DNA of 64,000 bases from Gemmobacter sp. (GTDB taxonomy: Bacteria; Pseudomonadota; Alphaproteobacteria; Rhodobacterales; Rhodobacteraceae): positions 506,001 to 570,000 of the forward strand of contig NZ_JAUCBS010000002.1 of the NCBI RefSeq assembly GCF_034676705.1, in the 5' to 3' direction. The position numbers and the translations under genes were made by a program. This document shows, piece after piece, positions 1 through 7,489 of the stretch (within the stretch, counting starts at the first letter, position 1; every line of letters starts with the position of its first letter). Below the pieces are notes generated by a model. The model had not been told where the DNA came from. It worked only from the letters and a program-made list of their open reading frames with translations, and searched no databases.

Positions 1-931
1 CAAAGCGGTCGCGGGTCATCCGGCTGGGCCGTTCGCGGCGATGATGCGGGTGGTGGGCTGCCCAATGCGCGGCAATCTGGCTGCGGGTGGCGAACCAGGC
101 GCCGCCCCTGGCTGCCACATGGTCCAGAAACCGGATCAGCCCGGCGATCTTGCCCGGGCGCCCGACCAGACGGCAATGCAGGCCGATCGAGAACATCCGC
201 CCGCCCTCGGCGTGCAGGGTGTCGAAGCTGTCGATCAGGTATTGCCCGAAATCCTGCCCGGTGACCCAGCCCGGCGCGGTGGCAAAGCGCATGTCGTTCG
301 CTTCGAGCGTATAGGGGATGATCAGCTGGTCCCGGTCGCCGATTTCGGCCCAATAGGGCAGGTCGTCGTCATAGGTATCGGAGATCCAGGGCAGGCCGAG
401 TTCCGACGTCAGCCGCACGGTGTTGACCGAGCAGCGCCCGGTATACCAGCCGGTGGGCGGGGTGCCGACCACCTCGGTGTGCAGGCGGACAGCCTCGGCG
501 ATCTGGCGACGCTCCTCCTCCTCGGGCATGTCGCGGTGATCGACCCATTTCAGGCCGTGGCTGGCCATGTCCCAGCCGGCGGACTTCATCGCGGCGACCT
601 GTTCGGGAGCGCGGGCCAGCGCGCTGGCAACGCCGTAGATGGTAACGGGCAGACCGCGGTCGGTGAACAGCCGGTGCAGGCGCCAGAAGCCGGCGCGGGC
701 GCCGTAGTCATAGATGGATTCCATGTTCCAGTGCCGCATCCCCGGCCAGGGCGCGGCACCGGCAATGTCGGACAGGAAGGCTTCGGAGGCGGCATCGCCG
801 TGCAGCACCGAATTCTCGCCGCCTTCTTCATAGTTCAGCACCAGACTGATCGCCACGCGGGCGCCGCCGGGCCAGTTGGCCTGCGGGGGCGTGGCCCCAT
901 GGCCGGTGAAGTCGCGCGGGTAGCGGTGCAT
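1..931 (-). CDS. puuE: Allantoinase, PuuE (polysaccharide deacetylase) type, 3' end outside window
   Basis: Metal-dependent hydrolysis of allantoin to allantoate in purine catabolism, cytoplasmic. The N-terminus (YPRDFTGHG, then LNYEEGGENSVLHGD) and later stretches (ASHGLKWVDH, GWYTGR, DTYDDDLPYW, LSIGLH-like SIGLHCRLVGRP) match my memory of Pseudomonas PuuE closely. The ATG is at 929-931. The frame stays open through base 2, about 310 codons, where PuuE proteins of about 308 residues normally stop. The last visible residues are MTRDRF, which resemble the start of an OHCU decarboxylase, so a fusion is possible. It is divergent from the HIU hydrolase gene, which acts in the same pathway. Family certain; full length unknown. 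Confidence 0.9.
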   Translation of the reverse strand, partial: MHRYPRDFTGHGATPPQANWPGGARVAISLVLNYEEGGENSVLHGDAASEAFLSDIAGAAPWPGMRHWNMESIYDYGARAGFWRLHRLFTDRGLPVTIYGVASALARAPEQVAAMKSAGWDMASHGLKWVDHRDMPEEEERRQIAEAVRLHTEVVGTPPTGWYTGRCSVNTVRLTSELGLPWISDTYDDDLPYWAEIGDRDQLIIPYTLEANDMRFATAPGWVTGQDFGQYLIDSFDTLHAEGGRMFSIGLHCRLVGRPGKIAGLIRFLDHVAARGGAWFATRSQIAAHWAAHHPHHRRERPSRMTRDRF

Positions 932-1078
932 GGCAGTCTCCGGGTCTGGATGGATCAGGGATAGCGCAGGAATGCGGGGGCGGCTTTCAAAAACTTCCGA
1001 TAGCTGTTTTCGCGTGAACGCGCGGTGGCGTCGCGGGCAGGCTTGCGGCAGAGTGGCGAAAAAGCAGGAGGATGCCGC

Positions 1079-1435
1079 ATGGCCGGATGGCTGACCACCC
1101 ATGTGCTGGACACCGCAAGGGGCTGCCCGGCGGCCGGGCTGAAGATTGCGCTGTATCGCGTATCCGGCAACAGCCACCGCAAGCTGGTCGAGATGGTGAC
1201 GAATGCCGACGGGCGGACCGATGCGCCTATCCTGCCGGCGGACAAGTTCCAGACCGGGATTTACGAGCTGGTGTTCTTTGCCGGCGACTATCTGCGCGCC
1301 AGCGGGCAGGCGGGGGAGGAACCGCTGTTCCTGGATCAGGTGCCGATCCGGTTCGGCATGAGCGACGGGCAGGCGCACTACCATGTGCCGCTGCTGCTGT
1401 CGCCCTATGGGTATTCGACCTATCGCGGGTCGTGA
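1079..1435 (+). CDS. uraH: 5-hydroxyisourate hydrolase (transthyretin-like)
   Basis: Hydrolyses 5-hydroxyisourate to OHCU, the step after urate oxidase. The 118-residue protein has the family hallmarks: N-terminal LTTHVLDTARGCPA, a central arginine region and the C-terminal tetrapeptide YRGS, which closes the active site in this family. The ATG at 1079 follows AGGAGG; an upstream in-frame ATG at 1025 has no such site and would add 18 unlikely residues. It is divergent from puuE, so allantoin production and use sit together. Confidence 0.94.
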   Translation: MAGWLTTHVLDTARGCPAAGLKIALYRVSGNSHRKLVEMVTNADGRTDAPILPADKFQTGIYELVFFAGDYLRASGQAGEEPLFLDQVPIRFGMSDGQAHYHVPLLLSPYGYSTYRGS

Positions 1436-1443
1436 TCGCAGAC

Positions 1444-1459
1444 GGGGGGCCAGCCCCCC
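1444..1459 (+). terminator. GC hairpin after uraH
   Basis: GGGGGGC and GCCCCCC arms separated by CA, followed by a second small stem (GTCGC/GCGAC, 1461-1475). No T run follows. It is immediately downstream of the uraH stop and upstream of a copy of the dispersed repeat. A terminator role is inferred. Confidence 0.5.
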
Positions 1460-1480
1460 GGTCGCGTTCCGCGACTCCCC

Positions 1481-1508
1481 CCGGGATATTTCTGGACAGA
1501 TGAAAGGG
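1481..1508 (+). repeat. Dispersed intergenic repeat, copy 1 (variant)
   Basis: CCGGGATATTT followed by CTGGACAGATGAAAG, a divergent copy of the element whose common core reads GGGATATTTGGATCAGAGCG followed by AAAG. It lies between the uraH hairpin and the GNAT start. Confidence 0.55.
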
Positions 1509-1547
1509 CGCCGGCCAAGGCTGGGGCCGAGAGGCATGGAGGGATGC

Positions 1548-1988
1548 ATGACCGTCACGATCCGACCGCTGATGGCCGAGGACGAGGCGCAGTGGCGCCG
1601 GCTGTGGACCGGATATCTGGAGTTCTATCAGGCCACCGTGCCCGAAGAGGTCTATCGCACCACCTTTGCCCGGCTGATCGACCCGGGCGTGGCGCATCAG
1701 AATGCCTTTGTCGCGGAACAGGATGGCGCGCTGATCGGGCTGGTGCATTACATTTATCATGCGCACAACTGGCGGGTCGAGGATGTGTGCTATTTGCAGG
1801 ATCTGTATGTGGACCCTGCCGTGCGCGGCACCGGCGCCGGGCGCAGGCTGATCGAGGCGGTCTATGCCGAGGCCGACCGGCACGGCACCCCGTCGGTCTA
1901 CTGGATGACGCAGGACTTCAACGCGACGGCCCGGCAGCTGTATGACCGGATCGCCAAGCTGACGCCGTTCATCAAGTATCAGCGCTGA
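1548..1988 (+). CDS. GNAT family N-acetyltransferase
   Basis: A 146-residue single-domain acetyl-CoA-dependent acyltransferase; substrate unknown. The central LQDLYVDPAVRGTGAGRRLI is the acetyl-CoA pyrophosphate-binding motif (consensus Q/RxxGxG/A), and the C-terminal YWMTQDFNATARQLYDRI is the usual fourth motif. ATG 1548 is preceded by a GGAGGG site. The 3' end overlaps the convergent LysR gene by 17 bases. Nothing in the context names the substrate. Confidence 0.88.
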   Translation: MTVTIRPLMAEDEAQWRRLWTGYLEFYQATVPEEVYRTTFARLIDPGVAHQNAFVAEQDGALIGLVHYIYHAHNWRVEDVCYLQDLYVDPAVRGTGAGRRLIEAVYAEADRHGTPSVYWMTQDFNATARQLYDRIAKLTPFIKYQR

Positions 1989-2904
1989 GGGTTGCGCCCA
2001 CCTCGCGCAGGGCGCGGATGAACACCTCGGCCGCCGGGGTCAGCCGGCCGCCGGCGCGGGTTGAAATGCCGACCGGGCGGCGGGTTTCGGCAAGTTCCAC
2101 CGGCAGGATGGCGCAAGCGCCGCCCCGGACCTCCATCCGGGCCAGTTCGACGGGCCAGACGGTCAGATAATCGCTGTGCAGCAGCAGTTCGCGGTTGGCC
2201 AGCACCGACATGGATTCGACATCGCCGGTAGGGGCATGCAGGCCGGCGGCGCGGAACGCCTCGTCCACCTGGCGGCGCAGGGTGGTTTCGGGGCGCGGCA
2301 GGATCCAGCGCTGGCCGGCCAGATCGGCCAGGGTCAGCGCCGGGCGGGTGGCCAGCGGGTGGGTGGCGCGCGCCACCACCGCCGCATGGTCGCCGAACAG
2401 CGGTTCCTGTTCCACCCCGTCGCGTTCGCGGTAGACCGGCAGACGGCCGACCACCAGGTCGATGGTGCCGTTGCGCAGCTGGGGCATCAGGGTATCATTC
2501 GTGCCCTCGACAATCCGCACGATCAGGTTGGGGCGCGCCGCCTTGACCCGCAGGATCGCGCGGGGCAGCAGCGTGGCCGAGGCGGCCAGCAGCGTGCCCA
2601 CCACCACCGTGCCGCTGGACCCATCGCGCAAATCGGCAAGTTCCTGATCGGCATGGCGGATCTGGGCCAGGATCACCTGGGCATGGGCGATCAGCGCCGC
2701 GCCGATGGCGGTGGGCAGCACGCCGCGATTGGTGCGGTCGAACAGGGCGGCGCCGACCGTTGCCTCGACCTCTTGCAGGGCCTTGGTGACGGCGGATTGC
2801 GTCATGTTCATGCCCTGCGCCGCGCGCACCAGATTGCCTTCGGCGGCAATGGCCACGATCAGGCGCAGGTTGCGCAATGTCATGCGCGAGTCGAGAAGGC
2901 TCAT
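1972..2904 (-). CDS. LysR family transcriptional regulator (GbpR-like)
   Basis: A 310-residue DNA-binding activator/repressor. The N-terminal winged HTH (residues 10-65: LRLIVAIAAEGNLVRAAQGM, TQSAVTKALQEVE) is followed by a LysR effector domain from about residue 95. It resembles the galactose-binding-protein-regulator subgroup. It is divergent from the aldehyde dehydrogenase gene at 3027, with a perfect 9+9 palindrome 5 bases upstream of its own ATG, so it likely autoregulates and controls the block starting at 3027. Effector unknown; an aromatic or semialdehyde intermediate is a guess. Confidence 0.9.
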   Translation of the reverse strand: MSLLDSRMTLRNLRLIVAIAAEGNLVRAAQGMNMTQSAVTKALQEVEATVGAALFDRTNRGVLPTAIGAALIAHAQVILAQIRHADQELADLRDGSSGTVVVGTLLAASATLLPRAILRVKAARPNLIVRIVEGTNDTLMPQLRNGTIDLVVGRLPVYRERDGVEQEPLFGDHAAVVARATHPLATRPALTLADLAGQRWILPRPETTLRRQVDEAFRAAGLHAPTGDVESMSVLANRELLLHSDYLTVWPVELARMEVRGGACAILPVELAETRRPVGISTRAGGRLTPAAEVFIRALREVGATLSADT

Positions 2905-2909
2905 GGCGT

Positions 2910-2930
2910 GATATTCCCAAGGGGAATATC
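2910..2930. promoter_or_regulatory. Palindromic operator between LysR gene and aldehyde dehydrogenase gene
   Basis: Perfect inverted repeat GATATTCCC-AAG-GGGAATATC, AT-rich against its surroundings and 5 bases upstream of the LysR start. Position and the T-N11-A style fit a LysR autoregulatory site. The next gene rightward starts at 3027. Confidence 0.7.
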
Positions 2931-3026
2931 AGACTAACGCAAATTCACTTGAACGGAAAGCCCCGCAGGCGCAGGGTAACTGCCAACAGGTGGCCCCCGG
3001 CCACGTCAGACCGCGCAAGGTGAGAC

Positions 3027-4457
3027 ATGAGCTATCCCGACCTTCAGCTGTATATCGGTGGCCAGTGGCGCAAGACGGCCGAGACGATTCCGGTGCTGAA
3101 CCCCGCCGATGAATCGGTGCTGGGCGCCCTGCCCGTGGCCACCACCGCCGATCTGGACGATGCGCTGGAGGCGGCGGACAAGGGGTTCCGCATCTGGAGC
3201 CGGATGGCGCCGCGGGTGCGGGGCGACATCATTCTGAAAGCCTGCGCCCTGATGCGCGAGCGCATCGACGAGATTGCCCGCGCGATCACACTGGAACATG
3301 GCAAACCCTACAGCCAGGCGCGGCTGGAGGTGATCCGGGGCTGCGAGTTCTTTGAATGGGACGCCGCCGAAGGCCAGCGCCTGTATGGCCGCGTCGTGCC
3401 GTCGGAAGCCGGGATCCGTTATATCGTGGTGCGCCAGCCGGTGGGCACCGTGGCGGCGTTCAGCCCCTGGAACTTTCCGATGAGCCAGCCGGCGCGCAAG
3501 ATCGCCGGTGCGCTGGCCGCGGGCTGTTCCATCATCCTGAAGGCGGCCGAGGAAACCCCGGCGGGCGCCATCCACATCGCGCGGGCGTTTCACGATGCGG
3601 GGCTGCCGGCGGGGGTGTTCAACCTGGTGTTCGGGCGCCCGGCCGAGATTTCCGGCTATCTGATCCCCAAGGATCAGGTGCGGCTGGTGGCCTTTACCGG
3701 CTCGACAGCGGTGGGCCGGCATCTGACGGAAATGGCCGCCAGCGCCATGACCCCGGTGCTGATGGAACTGGGGGGCCACGCGCCGGTCATCGTCTGCGAC
3801 GATGCCGACGAGATCCGCGCGGGCACGCTGTCGGCGGAACGCAAGTATCGGAACGCGGGGCAGGTCTGCACCTCGCCCACCCGGTTCTTTGTCCATGAAA
3901 GCAAATTCGCGGCCTATACAGACGCCTTTGTGGCGCGGGCCAAGGCCACCGTCACCGGCGACGGGTTCGATCCGGCGACCGAGATGGGCCCGGTCGCGAA
4001 TGACCGCCGGCTGATCGCACTGCAAACGCTGGTGGATGATGCGGTCGCCAAGGGCGCGAAACTGCTGGCCGGGGGGCACCGCATTGGCAACCGGGGGTAT
4101 TTCTGGGCGCCGACCGTGCTGGCCGACGTGCCCTATACCGCCCGGGTGATGCAGGAAGAACCCTTTGGCCCGCTGGCCGTGATCAACCCGATCACGGATC
4201 TGGACGAGGGCATCATGCGCGCCAATGACCTGCCGTTCGGTCTGGCCGGCTATGCCTTTACCCACAGTGCCGCCAATGTCGACCGGCTGATCGACGGGAT
4301 GGAGGTCGGCAACCTGTCGATCAACACGCTGGAGGCATCCGTCGCCGAGGTTCCGTTCGGCGGCGTCAAATATTCCGGCTATGGCCGCGAAGGCGGGGCC
4401 GAGGGGCTGGATCACTACACCATCATCAAGAACGTCTCGCACAAGATGGCGTTCTGA
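3027..4457 (+). CDS. NAD(P)-dependent aldehyde dehydrogenase (succinate/aminomuconate semialdehyde type)
   Basis: Oxidises a semialdehyde to the acid. The 476-residue protein has the full ALDH fold: AAFSPWNFP Rossmann entry (about 143-151), FTGSTAVG (223-230), general base Glu247 in MELGGHAP, and nucleophile Cys281 in GQVCTSP. It most resembles the succinate-semialdehyde, ketoglutarate-semialdehyde and aminomuconate-semialdehyde group. Clustering with a 3-hydroxyanthranilate dioxygenase makes 2-aminomuconate 6-semialdehyde attractive, but the decarboxylase (ACMSD) that would produce it is not in the window. It leads an apparent operon, with 11 bases to the next gene. Confidence 0.9.
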   Translation: MSYPDLQLYIGGQWRKTAETIPVLNPADESVLGALPVATTADLDDALEAADKGFRIWSRMAPRVRGDIILKACALMRERIDEIARAITLEHGKPYSQARLEVIRGCEFFEWDAAEGQRLYGRVVPSEAGIRYIVVRQPVGTVAAFSPWNFPMSQPARKIAGALAAGCSIILKAAEETPAGAIHIARAFHDAGLPAGVFNLVFGRPAEISGYLIPKDQVRLVAFTGSTAVGRHLTEMAASAMTPVLMELGGHAPVIVCDDADEIRAGTLSAERKYRNAGQVCTSPTRFFVHESKFAAYTDAFVARAKATVTGDGFDPATEMGPVANDRRLIALQTLVDDAVAKGAKLLAGGHRIGNRGYFWAPTVLADVPYTARVMQEEPFGPLAVINPITDLDEGIMRANDLPFGLAGYAFTHSAANVDRLIDGMEVGNLSINTLEASVAEVPFGGVKYSGYGREGGAEGLDHYTIIKNVSHKMAF

Positions 4458-4468
4458 GGGAGCATGCG

Positions 4469-5425
4469 ATGAAATATACCCGCAAGGATGCCAAGGCCCA
4501 TGCCTTTGCCAACATGAAAGGCATCTGGGCCGCCGCGCTGATGCCCTTCAAGGACGACCTGTCGATCGACGAAGACGGGTTCCGCGCCAACATGGACCAC
4601 TGGATCGACGATCTGGGGATCGACGGCTTCTTCATCGCCGGCAAGCAGGGCGAGTTCTTTTCCATGTCGGTGGACGAACGCAAACGCTGTTTCGACCTGG
4701 CGGTCGAGGCGGCGGGCGGTCGGGCGCAGACCATCATGTCGTGTTCCGACCAGAACATGGATGTGGTGATCGACCTGGCGAAACACGCGCAGGCCAGCGG
4801 GGCGGATTACATCGTCGTCCACGCGCCCGTCCTGCATTTCTTCAAGCAGCAGGACGAAACCCTGATCCGGTATTACGAGACCATCGCGTCAGCGGTGGAT
4901 ATCGGCATCGCGCTGTGGTCGCATCCCGACAGCGGCTATCTGATGTCGCCGCAGCTGTGCAACCGGCTGGCCGACATAGAGACGGTCGTGGCGATCAAGT
5001 ATTCGGTCGAACGCGAGATGTACAAGGAACTGACCCGGCTGGCCGGCGACCGCATCATCGTGTCCACCGCCTCCGAGGAGGAATGGCTGGACAACATCCT
5101 TGAACTGGACTGGCGGCTCTACCTGTGTTCCTCGCCGCCCTACCTGATCCAGACGGCGGCGGACCGACGGATGCGCGACTACACCGACCTGGCCTTTGCC
5201 GGCAAGGCCGACGAGGCGCGCCGCATCCGCGACAGCCTGGATCCGGTGCGCCATGCCCTGCGCGGCACCCGGCCGGCGGAAAAGCCGCACAGCCACCAGA
5301 AATACTGGCAAGAGCTTCTGGGCCAGACCGGCGGCCGCGTGCGCCCGCCCTGCCTGGAACTGACCGATGACGAACGCGCGACCACCCGCAAGGCGTTTGA
5401 CGCCTGCGGCCTGAAACTTGCATGA
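4469..5425 (+). CDS. DHDPS/NAL-family aldolase-dehydratase, atypical active site
   Basis: A 318-residue TIM-barrel protein of the dihydrodipicolinate synthase superfamily (Schiff-base aldolases and dehydratases). The lysine is visible as Lys177 in VVAIKYS. The usual GTTGE loop reads GKQGE (58-62). The usual catalytic Tyr in the YN-P motif is replaced: the segment reads ALWSHPDSG (148-156). It is therefore unlikely to make dihydrodipicolinate. Lying between an aldehyde dehydrogenase and a ring-cleavage dioxygenase, it probably handles a ring-cleavage product, as a hydratase-aldolase or decarboxylating dehydratase. Substrate unknown. Confidence 0.82.
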   Translation: MKYTRKDAKAHAFANMKGIWAAALMPFKDDLSIDEDGFRANMDHWIDDLGIDGFFIAGKQGEFFSMSVDERKRCFDLAVEAAGGRAQTIMSCSDQNMDVVIDLAKHAQASGADYIVVHAPVLHFFKQQDETLIRYYETIASAVDIGIALWSHPDSGYLMSPQLCNRLADIETVVAIKYSVEREMYKELTRLAGDRIIVSTASEEEWLDNILELDWRLYLCSSPPYLIQTAADRRMRDYTDLAFAGKADEARRIRDSLDPVRHALRGTRPAEKPHSHQKYWQELLGQTGGRVRPPCLELTDDERATTRKAFDACGLKLA

Positions 5426-5449
5426 TCCGATAACGATACGGAGATCCCC

Positions 5450-5998
5450 ATGGCACGCCTGCAAGCCTTCAATTTCCAGAAATGGATCGACGAACACAAG
5501 CACCTGCTGAAACCGCCGGTCGGCAACCAGATGGTGTTCAAGGATGCCGATCTGATGGTCACCGTGGTTGGCGGCCCCAACCAGCGCACCGATTACCACG
5601 ACGACCCGGTCGAGGAATTCTTCTACCAGCTCAAGGGCGACATGCTGCTGAAGCTGCATGATACGGCCACGGGCGATTTCTACGATGTGCCGATCCGCGA
5701 AGGCGATGTGTTCCTGCTGCCGGCCCATATCCGCCATTCGCCGCAGCGCCCGCAGGAAGGATCCATCGGCCTTGTGATCGAACCGGCGCGTCCCGAAGGC
5801 TTGCTGGATGCCGTGGAATGGTATTGCTTTGACTGCAACGCCCGCGTGCATCGGGCCGAGGTCGATCTGGAATCCATCGTCGATGACCTGCCGCCGATCT
5901 ACAAGGCCTTCTACGCCGACGAACAGGCCCGCACCTGCCCGAACTGCGGCACGATCCACCCGGGCAAGGTGCCGCCCGAAGGCTGGGTCAAGCTGTAG
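5450..5998 (+). CDS. nbaC: 3-hydroxyanthranilate 3,4-dioxygenase
   Basis: Cleaves 3-hydroxyanthranilate with O2 to 2-amino-3-carboxymuconate semialdehyde, using Fe(II) in a cupin. The 182-residue length is that of bacterial enzymes. The metal-ligand region is visible (YHDDPVEEFFYQ with His50 and Glu56; LPAHIRH around 91-96). The C-terminal rubredoxin-like iron site has its two pairs, Cys126/Cys129 and Cys163/Cys166. It is co-directional with the aldehyde dehydrogenase and DHDPS-like genes. No kynureninase or tryptophan dioxygenase gene is in the window, so substrate may arrive by the Liv transporter encoded next. Confidence 0.93.
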   Translation: MARLQAFNFQKWIDEHKHLLKPPVGNQMVFKDADLMVTVVGGPNQRTDYHDDPVEEFFYQLKGDMLLKLHDTATGDFYDVPIREGDVFLLPAHIRHSPQRPQEGSIGLVIEPARPEGLLDAVEWYCFDCNARVHRAEVDLESIVDDLPPIYKAFYADEQARTCPNCGTIHPGKVPPEGWVKL

Positions 5999-6050
5999 TC
6001 GAATCGGCTTGCCAATCGACGCGGCATCGGGCAGCGTCGGGATATGTGCC

Positions 6051-6077
6051 GGATTTTCGAAAATACCGCGAAAATCC
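6051..6077. promoter_or_regulatory. Inverted repeat upstream of the Liv binding-protein gene
   Basis: GGATTTTCG ... CGAAAATCC, perfect 9-base arms with a 9-base spacer, about 50 bases after the dioxygenase stop. It could be a regulator site or part of a termination or attenuation structure; no T run follows. Confidence 0.45.
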
Positions 6078-6100
6078 AGCCTGACGCTACCGTGAAGCAG

Positions 6101-6151
6101 CCGTAGGGCGGGAAAAAGTATTTCATGCTTGAAATACTGGCCGCCCTGCGG
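6101..6151. promoter_or_regulatory. Long two-tier hairpin upstream of the Liv binding-protein gene
   Basis: The outer arms CCGTAGGGCGG and CCGCCCTGCGG pair at 10 of 11 positions. They enclose a perfect inner palindrome, AGTATTTCA-TGCT-TGAAATACT (6117-6138). The inner part is strikingly AT-rich for this genome. It ends 54 bases before the binding-protein start. It may be an operator, an RNA leader structure or a terminator of the 3027-5998 operon. Confidence 0.5.
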
Positions 6152-6205
6152 CAACATCGCTGTCAATCACCAGCACCGCAAAGGTGCGCCCACAGGGAGA
6201 CGACC

Positions 6206-7360
6206 ATGAAGAAACTGCTGTCCGCAGCCAGTCTGCTTGCGCTTGCCGCGACGCCCGGCCTGGCCGACCCCGTCAAGATCGGGATGATCACCACCCTTTC
6301 CGGTCCCGCCGGCTATATCGGCGAACAGATCCGCGATGGCTTTCAACTGGCGATGGAACGCGAAGGCGGCAAGCTGGGCGGCAAGGACGTCGAGCTGATC
6401 GTCGAGGACGATGCGCTGAACCCCGGCAACGGGCGCCAGATCGCCGAGAAGTTCGTCAACGACATGGACATCAAGCTGCTGACCGGGATCGTCTTCTCGA
6501 ACGTCGCGGGCGCGGTGGTGCCGGATGTGGTGGACAACGGCGCCTTCTATCTGTCGCCGAATGCCGCGCCCTCGGGCCTGGCCGGCAAGGGCTGCAACGA
6601 GAACTACTTTACCATCGCCTGGCAGAACGACTCGCTGCACGAGGCGACGGGCGCTGCCGCCAAGGCGCTGGGATATAAAAAGGCCGTCGCGCTGGCACCG
6701 AACTATCAGGCCGGCAAAGACGCCATCGCCGGCTTCAAGCGCATGTTCGGCGGCGAGGTCGAGGAAATCTTTACCCAGCTGGACCAGACCGATTTCGCCT
6801 CGGAAATGGCCCGCATCCGCGCGGCGAACCCCGAAGTGGTGTTCCAGTTCCACCCCGGCGGCATCGGCATTGCCTTCCTCAAGCAATACCAGCAGGCCGG
6901 TCTGCTGGGCTCGATCCCGATGGTGCTGTCGGAACCCTCGATCGACGGCGTGATCCTGAACGCGGTCGGCGATGCGGCCATCGGGCTGAAAGGCACCTCG
7001 CACTGGGGCGCCGATTTCGACAACGCGGCGTCGAAGGAATTCGTCGCGGCGTGGAAGGGCAAGTTCGGCGACCGCCCGCTGACCTACTATGCCCAGCAGT
7101 CCTACGACACCGGCCTGCTGATCGCCTCGGCGCTGGCCAAGGCCGAGCCGGATGATGCCGACGCCTTCCGCGAGGCGCTGCGCGCCGCCGATTTCAAATC
7201 GACCCGCGGCAACTTTGCCTTTGGCCCCAACCAGCACCCGGTGCAGGACTGGTACATGGTCGAGGTCACCAAGGGCGCCGATGGCAAGCCCACGACCGTG
7301 ACCAAGGACAAGATCATCGAAGGCTACGGCGACATCTACGCCGCCGAATGCAAGATGTAA
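6206..7360 (+). CDS. ABC transporter periplasmic substrate-binding protein (Liv / aromatic-compound type)
   Basis: Periplasmic ligand receptor for the Liv-type transporter encoded downstream. The 384-residue protein has a Sec signal peptide (MKKLLSAASLLALAATPGLA, cleavage after residue 20), then VKIGMITTLSGPAGYIGEQ, the typical start of Peripla_BP_6 proteins. It resembles the branch used for aromatic acids more than leucine-binding proteins. ATG 6206 follows GGGAGACGACC; the frame is open further upstream, but that would spoil the signal peptide. Ligand inferred to be 3-hydroxyanthranilate or a related aminobenzoate from the neighbouring dioxygenase. Confidence 0.9.
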   Translation: MKKLLSAASLLALAATPGLADPVKIGMITTLSGPAGYIGEQIRDGFQLAMEREGGKLGGKDVELIVEDDALNPGNGRQIAEKFVNDMDIKLLTGIVFSNVAGAVVPDVVDNGAFYLSPNAAPSGLAGKGCNENYFTIAWQNDSLHEATGAAAKALGYKKAVALAPNYQAGKDAIAGFKRMFGGEVEEIFTQLDQTDFASEMARIRAANPEVVFQFHPGGIGIAFLKQYQQAGLLGSIPMVLSEPSIDGVILNAVGDAAIGLKGTSHWGADFDNAASKEFVAAWKGKFGDRPLTYYAQQSYDTGLLIASALAKAEPDDADAFREALRAADFKSTRGNFAFGPNQHPVQDWYMVEVTKGADGKPTTVTKDKIIEGYGDIYAAECKM

Positions 7361-7372
7361 GACCCGGCAAGG

Positions 7373-7393
7373 GGGGCGGCCCGGCGCCGCCCC
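7373..7393 (+). terminator. GC hairpin between binding-protein and permease genes
   Basis: GGGGCGGC-CCGGC-GCCGCCCC, 8-base perfect stem, 12 bases after the binding-protein stop. No T run. It probably trims or attenuates so that binding protein is made in excess over the membrane components, a common ABC operon arrangement. Confidence 0.6.
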
Positions 7394-7404
7394 CGACCGG
7401 CCTG

Positions 7405-7433
7405 CTTTCTCGCTCTGATCCAAATATCCCCGC
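7405..7433 (-). repeat. Dispersed intergenic repeat, copy 2
   Basis: The minus-strand reading gives CGGGGATATTTGGATCAGAG followed by CGAGAAAG, a close match to copies 5, 8 and 9. Confidence 0.7.
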
Positions 7434-7489
7434 CGGAGGCCCCGCCCTGATCCAGGGCGCCTTCGGGCGGTGTTTTGCGCGGCGGTGCC

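Noticed and set aside
6925..7430. Terminal part of the binding-protein gene and hairpin as a riboswitch
   Set aside because: Only a simple 8-base GC stem is present; no conserved aptamer pattern.
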